64,000 bases of DNA from Pseudoxanthomonas daejeonensis. GTDB lineage: Bacteria; Pseudomonadota; Gammaproteobacteria; Xanthomonadales; Xanthomonadaceae. Made by a program: the position numbers and the translations under genes. This document shows, piece after piece, positions 16,763-25,848 of this stretch (positions are counted from its first letter, which is position 1; every line of letters starts with the position of its first letter). The DNA is taken from assembly GCF_010093205.1 (NCBI RefSeq), contig NZ_PDWN01000009.1, forward strand, positions 1 to 64,000. The letters are read 5' to 3'. The notes under the pieces were generated by a model. That model saw only the letters and a list, made by a program, of their open reading frames with translations. It made no database searches and had not been told where the DNA came from.

Positions 16763-19150
16763 TCACCAGGCTTTCCGGCCGCTGAATCGCAGCCGCAATG
16801 CGTTGCCGACCACGGATACCGAGCTCAGGCTCATCGCCAGAGCGGCGAGCATCGGCGACATGACCATGCCGGTGAATGGATAGAGCGCACCTGCCGCAAT
16901 CGGCACGCCCAGCGCGTTGTAGAGGAAGGCGAAGCCCAGGTTCTGGCGCATGTTGCGCACCGTGGTCGCCGAGATGGCGATCGCGTCGGCGATACCGCGC
17001 AGGTCGCCCTTGACCAGGGTCACCTGCGCGCTGGACATGGCCACGTCGGTGCCGGTGCCCATCGCGATGCCGATGTCGGCTGCAGCCAGTGCTGGGGCAT
17101 CGTTGATGCCGTCGCCGGCCATCGCCACGCGCCGGCCCTGGTCCTGCAGCTGGCGGAGCAGGGCGACCTTGCCGGCCGGCGTCATCTCGCCATGCACCTG
17201 GTCGATGCCCAGCTTCCGGCCCACCGCCCGTGCGGTGGCGACGCCGTCGCCGCTGGCCATGACCACGCGCAGGCCTGCCGCATGCAGGCGCGCGATCGCT
17301 TCGGGCGTGCTGTCCTTGACCGGATCGGAGACGGCGAGCATGCCCGCGGCGCGTCCGTCGATGGCCAGGAACACGACGCTTGCACCCTCGTCCCGCAAGA
17401 AAGCGGCTTGCGCGTCCAGGTCGGGGAAGTCGACCGCTTCGAGCCGCATCAGGGCCGGAGATCCGAGCAGCAGGTCGTGGCCATCCACGCGACCTCGTAC
17501 CCCGGTGCCGGTTCCGGATTCGAACTCGCTGGCGGGCGACAGCGAGAGGCCGCGTCTACGCGCTTCAGCGACGATCGCATGGGCCAGCGGGTGTTCGCTG
17601 CCGGCATCCAGGCTGGCGGCCAGCTGCAGCACGCGCCCGGCGTCGTAGCCCGGCAGTGCGACGGCGTCGCGGAACTCCGGCCGGCCCTGCGTGAGCGTGC
17701 CGGTCTTGTCGACCACCACGGTGTCGACCTGGCGCAGGCGCTCGATCGCTTCGGCATCACGGAACAGCACGCCGGCCTGCGCCGCGCGCCCGGTGGCGAC
17801 CATCACCGACATCGGCGTGGCCAGTCCCAGCGCGCAGGGGCAGGCGATGATCAGCACCGAAATCGCGTGCAGCAACGCCCGGGTCCATGACGGTTCCGGG
17901 CCGAACAGGCCCCAGGCAAGGAAGGCGATGGCGGCGACGCCGATCACGGCGAGGACGAACCAGAACGAGGCGCGGTCGGCCAGCTTCTGCATGGGTGCGC
18001 GCGTGCGTTGCGCCTGCGCGACCAGCTGCACGATCCGCGCCAGCACGCTTGCTTCGCCGACCCGCGTGGCGCGGACAACGAGGGCGCCGTTGCCGTTGAG
18101 CGTGGCGCCCACGACGGCATCACCCGTGCTCTTGGCGACCGGCATGGCCTCGCCGGTGAGCATCGATTCGTCCACGTGCGAGCGGCCCTCGATCACCACG
18201 CCATCGGCCGGCACCTTCTCGCCGGGACGCACCCGCAGGCGATCGCCGGTCCGCACCTGCGCCAGCGGCACGTCCTCTTCGCTGCCGTCTTCGTGCAGGC
18301 GGCGCGCCATCGCCGGGGCCAGCTCGAGCAGCGCGCGGATCGCCGAGGACGTGCGCGAGCGGGCCTTGAGTTCGAGCAACTGGCCGAGCAGGGTCAGCGA
18401 AACGATGGTCGCGGCGGCTTCGAAGTAGACGCCGACGCGTCCATGTTCGTGGAAGGCCGGCGGAAACCAGCCGGGAACGAGCGTGGCGACCACGCTGTAG
18501 AGATACGCGGCCAGCACGCCGGTTCCGATCAGCGTCCACATGTTCGGGTTGCGGGTCGCCAGCGAGGCGGCCCAGCGCTGCAGGAACGGCCAGCCGGCCC
18601 ACAGCACGACCGGCGTGGCCAGGGCCAGCTCCAGCCAGGTCCGCGTGCTGGCGGACAGGCCATGAAGCAGATGCCCCGCCATCGCCAGCAGCATGGTGGC
18701 CGCGGTCAGCGGCAGCGACACCAGGAAGCGCCGGCGGAAGTCGACCAGCTCCGGGTTCTCGCCGTCGTCCAGGCCCGGCACGACCGGCTCCAGCGCCATG
18801 CCGCAGATCGGACAGGTTGCCGGTCCGTCGCGGACGATCTCCGGGTGCATCGGGCAGGTGTACGGGGTTCCGGCAGGTGCCATGGGCGCATCCGCAGAGG
18901 CGGATGGCGCGAGGTAGCGTTGTGGGTCGGCGAGGAATCGCTCCTGGCAGCGGGCCGAGCAGAAGTGCCAGGTGATGCCGTCGTGGCTGGCCTGGTGGGG
19001 TGAGCGTTGCGGGTCGACGGTCATTCCGCAGACCGGATCGACGATGCTCTCCCCGGCGACCGGCGCGCCTTCATGGGTCGGGTGGGGTGAGTGGCAACAG
19101 CTGCCTGTCGCGTTGGGTGCCGCTTCGTGGGTATGGGAATGGGTGTTCAA
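16763..19150 (-). CDS. copA: Copper-exporting P1B-type ATPase CopA
   Basis: Inner-membrane Cu(I) pump of 795 residues. The His-rich start is followed by a YHS domain ([11 protein letters not shown], residues about 36-80) and a heavy-metal-binding zinc-ribbon-like segment ([16 protein letters not shown]; about 97-122) in place of classic CxxC HMA domains. The ATPase core has the metal-site motif CPC (IIACPCALG, about 437), phosphorylation motif DKTGT (about 480), SEHPLAH and [10 protein letters not shown] (about 680). No ATG fits before the YHS domain; the TTG at 19150 overlaps the stop of the MerR gene, so translation is probably coupled to the regulator. Copper is inferred from CPC and the CueR-like neighbour. 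Confidence 0.93.
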   Translation of the reverse strand: MNTHSHTHEAAPNATGSCCHSPHPTHEGAPVAGESIVDPVCGMTVDPQRSPHQASHDGITWHFCSARCQERFLADPQRYLAPSASADAPMAPAGTPYTCPMHPEIVRDGPATCPICGMALEPVVPGLDDGENPELVDFRRRFLVSLPLTAATMLLAMAGHLLHGLSASTRTWLELALATPVVLWAGWPFLQRWAASLATRNPNMWTLIGTGVLAAYLYSVVATLVPGWFPPAFHEHGRVGVYFEAAATIVSLTLLGQLLELKARSRTSSAIRALLELAPAMARRLHEDGSEEDVPLAQVRTGDRLRVRPGEKVPADGVVIEGRSHVDESMLTGEAMPVAKSTGDAVVGATLNGNGALVVRATRVGEASVLARIVQLVAQAQRTRAPMQKLADRASFWFVLAVIGVAAIAFLAWGLFGPEPSWTRALLHAISVLIIACPCALGLATPMSVMVATGRAAQAGVLFRDAEAIERLRQVDTVVVDKTGTLTQGRPEFRDAVALPGYDAGRVLQLAASLDAGSEHPLAHAIVAEARRRGLSLSPASEFESGTGTGVRGRVDGHDLLLGSPALMRLEAVDFPDLDAQAAFLRDEGASVVFLAIDGRAAGMLAVSDPVKDSTPEAIARLHAAGLRVVMASGDGVATARAVGRKLGIDQVHGEMTPAGKVALLRQLQDQGRRVAMAGDGINDAPALAAADIGIAMGTGTDVAMSSAQVTLVKGDLRGIADAIAISATTVRNMRQNLGFAFLYNALGVPIAAGALYPFTGMVMSPMLAALAMSLSSVSVVGNALRLRFSGRKAW

Positions 19151-19545
19151 TCGACGGCCCCCGCCAGCGCGGACATGATCGGGCAGTCGCCGAGTTCCCC
19201 GTGCCCTGGGCACGAGTCCACCAGCCCGCGCAACGCATCGCGGACGCGCTCCAGTTCGCAGATGCGTTGCTGGATGAGCTCGAGCTTCACCTGGGCAGCG
19301 TTGCGCACGCTGGCCATGTCGGCATTGCGCGCATCGCTCAGGGCGAGCAGTCCACGGATTTCGTCCAGGGCGAAACCCAGCTCCTTGGCCCGGCGTACGA
19401 ATCCCAGCCGCTGCGTGTCGGCCGGTCCGTAGTGGCGGTAGCCGTTGGCGCTGCGGTGGGGCGTGGGCAACACCCGCTCGCGTTCGTAGAAGCGGATGGT
19501 GTCGATCGGCACGCCCGTCTGGCGCGCCAGCTGGCCGATGTTCAT
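19147..19545 (-). CDS. MerR-family metal regulator, CueR-like
   Basis: A 132-residue dimeric activator. The winged-helix N-terminus ([26 protein letters not shown]) is followed by the dimerisation helix and a C-terminal metal loop with two cysteines ([13 protein letters not shown]). CueR has a similar CPG...CPI loop. No Cys is present at the start of the dimerisation helix, where Zn/Pb/Cd sensors have one, which favours a monovalent metal such as Cu(I). It should bind its own promoter at 19576-19606 and drive itself and copA, which overlaps its stop. The exact metal is inferred, not shown. Confidence 0.9.
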   Translation of the reverse strand: MNIGQLARQTGVPIDTIRFYERERVLPTPHRSANGYRHYGPADTQRLGFVRRAKELGFALDEIRGLLALSDARNADMASVRNAAQVKLELIQQRICELERVRDALRGLVDSCPGHGELGDCPIMSALAGAVD

Positions 19546-19575
19546 CGTTCAAACCCGCGTTGATCCATGCGGGTA

Positions 19576-19606
19576 GTCTCAACCCTTGAGCGCCCTCAAG
19601 GGTCAA
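19576..19606 (-). promoter_or_regulatory. MerR-type promoter/operator of the merR-copA unit
   Basis: Minus strand: -35 TTGACC, a 19-base spacer and -10 TGAGAC. The over-long 19-base spacer is the hallmark of MerR-activated promoters. A 22-base dyad ACCCTTGAG-N4-CTCAAGGGT (19582-19603) fills the spacer. Confidence 0.88.
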
Positions 19607-19617
19607 GTCTTGCGTCA

Positions 19618-19661
19618 ATACACTTTAACAAGTATCGATAAATAATTGATTAACAATAATA
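19618..19661. other. Very AT-rich junction between the cop unit and the giant-protein operon
   Basis: Only 8 of the 45 bases from 19621 to 19665 are G or C, in an otherwise strongly GC-rich window. It lies between the metalloprotease stop and the MerR promoter. It could be an UP-element for that promoter, a transcription end region or a scar of horizontal insertion; no clear terminator stem is seen. Confidence 0.7.
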
Positions 19662-20753
19662 TTATGCGCGAAGTTTGATCCCGATACTGTACCTTCCCGT
19701 GGCCGAAGCGCGCTTGTGCCGGACGGTAAGCCAGTACTCGCCGGGGTGGAGCTTGCGCACGATGCGGGCGTTGAGGCCACGCCCCAGGTCGTCGTTCCAT
19801 GCCAGGACGGCGCCGCGGTCGTTCGGGCCGTGCAGGGTCAGCACGGTATCGGTCGGACCCTCGGTGGTCATGATGAAAGTGCCGGGCTGCGCGACCTGGA
19901 AATGGAAACTGTCCACTTCGCCGGCCGTGGCCAGGTCGGTTTCAAGACGCGGCCCGCCGGCCTGCAGCTCGCTGATGGGCGCCACGTTGCGTGGGTACTG
20001 CCGGCGCATGAATTCGATGTCGGTCGGCGAGAACACGGTATTCCAGCCGATCGCGTACGAACCCACGGTCAGCGAATCGGGCACCGCGTACTGCATGATC
20101 GAGTCCGGATCGAACGCACTGTGGTTGGTGCTGTCCTCGTCGTAGACGGCGAAGATGTTGTGGTCCACGTCGGCACGGTTCCAGCCCTGCTGCGCGTAGT
20201 ACGCGTAAACCTTGGGCCGGTCCCAGGGAATGCGCCCGGAGGCGGCCGGATTCTGGTGTTCGTGGATCATGCCCAGCGCATGGCCGAATTCGTGCCGGAC
20301 CACGCGCTGGTACTCGCGCAACGCGGTGCCGGGTTCGAGCCAGCCGTAGTTCATCGTCGCCTCGGAAGAAGGAACGGTGAGCGCGTCGGTGCCCACGGTC
20401 GACCAGGAGAAATCCTTCTCGGCGAAGCTGATCCGGATCTGCGACGCACCGCTGTCGACGAAGCGCAGTTCCAGGTTGGCCAGCGCCTCCCATTCCTTCG
20501 CGATTTCGCGCACGCGCGCCTGCACTTCGGGCAGGCCATCGAGGAAGCGGATGCGCAGGATCCGGCCGTTCTCCCAGAGTTTCAGGCGCTCCACCGCGGC
20601 ACGCGTGCGCCCGGTGCCGACACGCAGCGGCGTGACGCGCACGTTGTCGACGCGCTCCTGGCTGGCCAGGTCATCGGCCATGTCGCGCACGCTGCCGGCC
20701 TGGGTCAGGCCGGGGACGAAAGGGGAACAGATCATGCAGGTATGGCGGCCCAT
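19662..20753 (-). CDS. Astacin/matrixin-like zinc metalloprotease, last gene of the giant-protein operon
   Basis: A 363-residue predicted zinc endopeptidase. The extended zinc site HEFGHALGMIHEHQNP (HExxHxxGxxHE) and Met-turn SIMQYAVP place it in the metzincins, closest to bacterial M12A/M10 forms. The C-terminal 110 residues look like a beta-sandwich pre-peptidase C-type domain (DSFHFQVAQPGTFIMTTEG, ADTVLTL-like repeats, GEYWLTVRHK). No signal peptide is present: it starts MGRHTCMICSPF, where Cys6 or Cys9 could act as a latency switch (speculative). The ATG at 20753 has GAGG upstream. It follows the 1343-aa gene by 44 bases on the same strand, so it is likely cotranscribed and may process or be carried by the large proteins. 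Confidence 0.88.
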   Translation of the reverse strand: MGRHTCMICSPFVPGLTQAGSVRDMADDLASQERVDNVRVTPLRVGTGRTRAAVERLKLWENGRILRIRFLDGLPEVQARVREIAKEWEALANLELRFVDSGASQIRISFAEKDFSWSTVGTDALTVPSSEATMNYGWLEPGTALREYQRVVRHEFGHALGMIHEHQNPAASGRIPWDRPKVYAYYAQQGWNRADVDHNIFAVYDEDSTNHSAFDPDSIMQYAVPDSLTVGSYAIGWNTVFSPTDIEFMRRQYPRNVAPISELQAGGPRLETDLATAGEVDSFHFQVAQPGTFIMTTEGPTDTVLTLHGPNDRGAVLAWNDDLGRGLNARIVRKLHPGEYWLTVRHKRASATGRYSIGIKLRA

Positions 20754-20797
20754 GGAAGCCTCTACGACGGTTTGGATGTCGATGGCGATGCGGGAGG

Positions 20798-23700
20798 TCA
20801 GGACGTGCCTTCGGGACGGTCCGGTGCGACCCGGATCCAGCCCTCGCGGAGCTCGGCCGGACTGTCGGGCAGCAGCGCCGTCTGGGTCGCGGCCAGGATG
20901 GCGTCGGTGCGCCACGTGGCAGGCGTATCCCGCCACAGGAAGTTCTGGTCCTTGCCGAAAACCGACACCTTGGGCAGGCGCACCTGGCCTTCGCTGGCCA
21001 GGTCGGTTTCGACCAGCACCGGCCCGGTCCTGAGCGATGGCGCGAGCGCGGTCAGGCCGGGGCCGACCCAGTCGCGTGCCAGCGCCAGCTGCTTGCGCGG
21101 CAGCAGGCCCGAGGTGAGCGTGGCCTTGCCCGCGGGATGCATCAGCATGGTCAGCGTCACCTGCTGGCCGAGGTGCAGGTGCAAGGTGTCCGCATCGTCG
21201 CTGCCGGCGATGTAGGGATGGACCAGCGCATCGTTGGCGGGCATTCCCGGCGCCGGCGGGTACAGCCCCAGTTGGCCGCGACTGCGACCGGACTCGGTGG
21301 CGGCCCCGGCAATCGCCTTGTCGACGAGGCGGAAGCGCGAATAGTCGTCATCGACGAAGAAGCCCAGTACGCCGTCGTCGCTGCGGGTGATCTCGCCGAT
21401 CCTGACCGGGAACGCGTACCTGGCCGCGTCGCGCTCGGCCTGGCGCCAGGCTTCGGCCCACTGCGGATCGGAAAGGTCGATGTCCTCGGGAGGGCGCAGC
21501 TCGAGCCGCAACTGCGCGCGGACCATCGCCAGCGGTCGCCCGACCAGTCCGGCCACGTGTTCGCTGCCGAGCGAAGCGAAGCTGTCGACCGACCACAGCG
21601 TGGTGTCGACCGCGCGCAGCATCGCCGAGAGCGCACTCTCGCCCGGACCATCCGGATCCAGCGCGGCGCCCTGGCGCGCTGCGGCGTCGGCGGCCACCAG
21701 TGCGGCGGCGAAGTCGCCCAGCGCTCTCTGCGCCGGGGCCAGCCCGTAATGCGGCCCGGCGTCGGCCGGACCTTCGCGGCCCGCGGCGATCTCCCACATC
21801 ACGCCACCGCTGCCAGGCTCGTGCAGCAGCTCGCCGACCGGCGCACCGCCGGCATCGAACAACTCCAGGCTTTCGTCCAGGTGGTCGGGCATCAGGAAAC
21901 CGGCCACCGGGCTGACCTGCAACGCCGGTTCGATCTGGTCCACCCGCGCCTCGATGCCCTCGGCACCGGCAGGCGTCGCGGCATCGACCAGGCGGAACTG
22001 CCAGCGGGCCGGTCGCAACAGGCGCGGTGGCATGGCCAGCACGTCCGGACGATCATCGAACGCGGCGCGCGCCGGCGTGCGTACCGCATCGACCGGGACT
22101 TCCAGCGTGCGCCCGAATGCATCGAGCAGGCGCGCGCGGGTCAGGGCCAGGGTGCCGGCCAGCAGGCCGCGTGGCGGCGCCACGGGAGCCGGTTCGGCGA
22201 CGCCCCCGGGCATCGCGGGCCTGCGCAGGCCATCGGTGGATTCCAGGCCGAGCAACTGGTGGCGCAGGCCATCCAGGGTGGCCGTCACCACGTCCAGCCC
22301 TTCCACCGCATCGGCCAGGATGCGATAGCTGTCTTCCACGTCCTCGTCGACCAGGCCGGCTTCGGCGGCGTCCAGCGCGTCCTCCTTGCGCAGCCAGTCG
22401 TCGATGGCGTCGTGCAGGGTCTTTGCCGCGCCGGTGGCCAGTTGCGCTCGCCCGCGCACCTGGGCGGTGCCGCCGGCAATGGTCACGGTGGCGTTCTCGA
22501 AGTCGACCGCGCCCAGCGTCCAGGCCTCCAGGCTGGGCGGATCCAGTCCCTCGACCTTCACTTCCCATTCCAGCCACATCGGAATCCACGGCTGGGCCCA
22601 GGTGGTGACGCCGACCGGATCCGGGTCGGCGCCCTTGAACAGCGAGAAGCGGCGCATTTCGTCGGCGACCCGCTTCTGCTGCTGCCAGGCACCGGCGCGG
22701 ACCTGCTGGCGGGCGGCCATCGCGCGCGCCGGCGTGGCCCGCGCAAGCACCGGATCGAAGGCGACCGTCGCACCGTCGTAGGTGCCATCGCGGCCATAGC
22801 GCAGCACCGATTCGGCCTTCAGTCGTTTCAGCAATGCGGTGCGGCTGCTTCCGGCCGGTGCCAGCGCCGCGGCGATCCACTCGTCGTGGTACGGGTCGTG
22901 CAGCAGCGCTTCGCGGGCCAGGCCGAGGACTTCGGCGGGGATCGAACCGTTGCCCAGCGAGGCGATGAAACGGTCGCTGGCGATGACGCCATCGATGGAC
23001 GAGACGACGTGGCTCGGCCAGCGGCAGGTCAGCTTGCCGTCCGCGGAGAAGCGCCCGTCATTGCCATGGCGCAGGCTGCGACTGGCGCCGCGCACGGCGA
23101 CCATCGGTTCGGTGGGGAAGGCGTGGCGCGGGGCCGGGCGGTCGACCACGCGTGCTTCGGTGGGGGTCAGTACGTCGCCGACGCGGGATCGGGCGAGGTC
23201 ACCGATCGCCGCTTCGCTGGCGATCATCAGCGAGGGCCGCGCATGCACGGAGAAATGCGTCTGCGCCTGCAGCAGCGGCGATTGCGCGGCGGATGCACCG
23301 GTCTTGCTCTTCTGGCGCGCGGCGACCTCGATGCCGCGCTTGCGCCCCAGCGCCAGGCCGCCGACGCCGCCGGTCTGCACGCGCTTGAGGTAGCGGTCGT
23401 TACCCGCGGAGCCGGCGGGCAACGAGGCGAAGGCGACGCCATGCTCGTATTCCTCCAGTTCGACCGCGCCATCGGCGGCGCCGAGCCGATCGACCTTCTG
23501 CGCGGTGAATGCGGTCAGCAGCCGGTCTGCGGCACGACGCGCTTCGATGCCCGCGCTTCCGGGGACTGCGAGCGCGGCCAGCAGGTCGTCCTCCTGCAAG
23601 CCCAGGGAAACTTCCAGGGTGCGGCTGTCCGGGCGTCTGTCCACTGCAGGTTCGCCGCGCACCGGCACGCCATGGATCACGCCATGCAGCAGGCAGGAGC

Positions 23701-24829
23701 GAAGCTGCCAGGCTGGCGCGACGAAGCGTTGGACGGCATCGGCCGCGAACACCGAGGCGGAAAGATTCGGCTGTAACGCAAGCACGGTCTTGTCCAGCGG
23801 CACATAGGCCGTGGCCTTGGCCGACTGCGCGGCGGCGCGTGCCTGTCGCGCCGTCTTCTTCGCTGGACGCGGGGCATCGGTGCGCGCGGCGCTGGTCAGG
23901 CCGAGCGCCTTGCGCAAGTCGTCCTGCGCCTGCTGGCGACTGCGCTCGGCGGTCTCGTCGCCCCATTCGTAGAGCAGCCGCCAGCGCATGCGCTCGAGCA
24001 GTTCATGCAGGCTGGCCTTGCTGCGCGCCGCGTCGAGCGGGTCGCGGCCCGGATCGCTCCACCAGCCGGCCACGACGTAGCTCGCGCAGTCCTCTTCCAC
24101 GCCAGGTCGCGCCAGCGCATCCACGTCGTCGAGCGGATCGTGGAAGGCGAAGCGGTTGAGCACGGCGTCGTACACGCCCGACCAGCTGACCGCGCCACCG
24201 ACGGTGCCGGTCAGCGCGTCGGCGTCGATCGCAGTGCCCGCCGGGGTCGCGCTGGCCGATGCGGCGCCATCTTCGGTCCATTGCGCCAGCGGCACGGCGA
24301 TCGCGCGATCGGCCTCCAGGACCCAGCCGGTCACCACCGGCTTCGCGGCTCCCGAAGGCAACAGCAGCCTCAGTACGATCCAGCGGTCGGGCAGCGGCGG
24401 CAGGGCGAGGCGGTTCGGCGCGCCATCGGCGGCGGACTTCATTTCGCCACGCAGCAGTGCGTCGGGCATGGCCCAGTGCAGGTGCACGCCGGCCGGTCGC
24501 GGCTGGCCCGGGTCGAACGGGTCGGGCATGCCGTCCTCGACGTCCTGCACTGCATGCCCGCCAGCGCCGGCCACCAGCATCGGCAACCGCACCATCGGCT
24601 CGCTGCCGCCGGGCGGGACGTACAAGGCTTGCACGTCGATCGGCGCGAGCAGGCGCCGCTCGCGCAGCAGGTACCTGTCCCATGTCGCGATCTCGCCCAG
24701 GTCGATGGCGGCGCGGTCGGCGGCGAGGAAACGCTTGCCTCGCAACAGTTCGCGGGTCGCGGCGTTCGGATTGGCGGCCGCACCGGCCGGCGGCACGGCG
24801 GTGTCTCCCTTGCGGATCCGGGTAGCCAT
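20798..24829 (-). CDS. Large uncharacterised protein, 1343 aa, giant-protein operon
   Basis: I do not recognise a named family. The ATG at 24829 has a perfect GGAGG six bases upstream and overlaps the previous stop by one base (TGATG). No signal peptide and no membrane helix. The N-terminal third has distinctive motifs GVHLHWAMPDALLRG and LPDRWIVLRLLLP; the middle has a Lys/Ala-rich segment (KKTARQARAAAQSAK) and LSASVFAADAVQRFVAPAWQLR; the last third has LLRPARWQFRLVD, a segment reading VGRPLAMVRAQLRLEL, and GVLGFFVDDDYSRFRLVDKA. Predicted mostly beta with helical inserts, presumably cytoplasmic on synthesis. Strict co-linearity with the giant DUF6603 gene suggests the products act as one complex. 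Function unknown. Confidence 0.85.
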   Translation of the reverse strand: MATRIRKGDTAVPPAGAAANPNAATRELLRGKRFLAADRAAIDLGEIATWDRYLLRERRLLAPIDVQALYVPPGGSEPMVRLPMLVAGAGGHAVQDVEDGMPDPFDPGQPRPAGVHLHWAMPDALLRGEMKSAADGAPNRLALPPLPDRWIVLRLLLPSGAAKPVVTGWVLEADRAIAVPLAQWTEDGAASASATPAGTAIDADALTGTVGGAVSWSGVYDAVLNRFAFHDPLDDVDALARPGVEEDCASYVVAGWWSDPGRDPLDAARSKASLHELLERMRWRLLYEWGDETAERSRQQAQDDLRKALGLTSAARTDAPRPAKKTARQARAAAQSAKATAYVPLDKTVLALQPNLSASVFAADAVQRFVAPAWQLRSCLLHGVIHGVPVRGEPAVDRRPDSRTLEVSLGLQEDDLLAALAVPGSAGIEARRAADRLLTAFTAQKVDRLGAADGAVELEEYEHGVAFASLPAGSAGNDRYLKRVQTGGVGGLALGRKRGIEVAARQKSKTGASAAQSPLLQAQTHFSVHARPSLMIASEAAIGDLARSRVGDVLTPTEARVVDRPAPRHAFPTEPMVAVRGASRSLRHGNDGRFSADGKLTCRWPSHVVSSIDGVIASDRFIASLGNGSIPAEVLGLAREALLHDPYHDEWIAAALAPAGSSRTALLKRLKAESVLRYGRDGTYDGATVAFDPVLARATPARAMAARQQVRAGAWQQQKRVADEMRRFSLFKGADPDPVGVTTWAQPWIPMWLEWEVKVEGLDPPSLEAWTLGAVDFENATVTIAGGTAQVRGRAQLATGAAKTLHDAIDDWLRKEDALDAAEAGLVDEDVEDSYRILADAVEGLDVVTATLDGLRHQLLGLESTDGLRRPAMPGGVAEPAPVAPPRGLLAGTLALTRARLLDAFGRTLEVPVDAVRTPARAAFDDRPDVLAMPPRLLRPARWQFRLVDAATPAGAEGIEARVDQIEPALQVSPVAGFLMPDHLDESLELFDAGGAPVGELLHEPGSGGVMWEIAAGREGPADAGPHYGLAPAQRALGDFAAALVAADAAARQGAALDPDGPGESALSAMLRAVDTTLWSVDSFASLGSEHVAGLVGRPLAMVRAQLRLELRPPEDIDLSDPQWAEAWRQAERDAARYAFPVRIGEITRSDDGVLGFFVDDDYSRFRLVDKAIAGAATESGRSRGQLGLYPPAPGMPANDALVHPYIAGSDDADTLHLHLGQQVTLTMLMHPAGKATLTSGLLPRKQLALARDWVGPGLTALAPSLRTGPVLVETDLASEGQVRLPKVSVFGKDQNFLWRDTPATWRTDAILAATQTALLPDSPAELREGWIRVAPDRPEGTS

Positions 24830-25848
24830 CAGGGACCTCCGTCGAGCTTGCCGGCCAGTTGCGTCTTCCATGTGTCCAGCGCCAGCGTCACCTTGAACTG
24901 GTCCAGCGGGTAGAACCGCTGCTGCTCCTTGTTGTCCGGGTCGCCGAACACCTGGCGATACGGGAAACGCAGCATCTGCAGCGCGAACTCGTTCGATTCC
25001 AGCGACCCCCCCGAATGGGGCGCCTTGATGGCCAGGCGCTTGCGCAGCTCGTGGATGTTGATCACGCCCGGCGCGTTCGCGCGGAACGGCACGGCCACCG
25101 AGTTGGCGTCCACCATCGCATCGAGGGGCGGTACGCCATTGCCGTTGGCGCAGTCGCGCACCGGCAGGCGCGCCTGGCTGCTGCCCTGGCTGTTGCGCGT
25201 GGTGCGCACGCCGAACTGCAGCCCCTGGCGGGGTTCCTCGATGTGCACCACCGCCGGCACGCCATCGAACAGGACCAGCAGGACCGAGGGGGCGAGCCGC
25301 TCCAGGCGTAGCACCTTCATCCGGTACGGGCTCGATTCGGCCTGCGTGGTCAGCGCGTTGTCCGGCAGCGAGTCCACCGAATAGGCGCGCACGTGCAGGT
25401 TGGGCCATCCGGACACCAGGCGCGAACGCATGACGAAGCCGGTGATCGCACCTCCGCCTGCCTTGAGCAGGTCCTCGCGCGCCGGGCGCCGGATGTTGCG
25501 CTCGGCTTCATCCACCTCGTCGCGGATATGCGGATAGACCGCTTCGAGCTGGGCGCGGTCGGTGCTGGTGATGGTCCCCACGCTCAGCGCACCCTGGACC
25601 AGTGCATCGGTCCAGGCCCGGTCCAGGTGGAAGAAGCGGATCGATTCCAGCGGCAGCAGGTCCGCGTCCGGGACCAGGTAACTGAAGGGGACGCCGTGCA
25701 GCAGGCGCAGCCGGGCCAGGAAACGGCGCAGTTCACCCGGCACGACATGGTTGCCATCGTCCGGATCGTGATCGGTGACCAGGTCGGCGTATTGCGTGGC
25801 CTTGAGGGCGGCTTTGAGCGCCACCTGCGCGTTGATGGCGGACTTCAT
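24829..25848 (-). CDS. Uncharacterised protein, 339 aa, giant-protein operon
   Basis: No family recognised. Strong ribosome site GGAGGAAACGCC before the ATG at 25848, which overlaps the 665-aa gene stop by four bases (ATGA). It starts MKSAINAQVALKAALKATQYADLV (helical). A middle beta segment follows (VLRLERLAPSVLLVLFDGVPAVVHI), then VPFRANAPGVINIHELRKRLAI and an aromatic C-terminal part (LRFPYRQVFGDPDNKEQQRFYPLDQF). No signal peptide or membrane helix. The mixed helix/beta layout and its place between two much larger proteins suggest an adaptor or connector, which is inference only. Confidence 0.85.
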   Translation of the reverse strand: MKSAINAQVALKAALKATQYADLVTDHDPDDGNHVVPGELRRFLARLRLLHGVPFSYLVPDADLLPLESIRFFHLDRAWTDALVQGALSVGTITSTDRAQLEAVYPHIRDEVDEAERNIRRPAREDLLKAGGGAITGFVMRSRLVSGWPNLHVRAYSVDSLPDNALTTQAESSPYRMKVLRLERLAPSVLLVLFDGVPAVVHIEEPRQGLQFGVRTTRNSQGSSQARLPVRDCANGNGVPPLDAMVDANSVAVPFRANAPGVINIHELRKRLAIKAPHSGGSLESNEFALQMLRFPYRQVFGDPDNKEQQRFYPLDQFKVTLALDTWKTQLAGKLDGGP

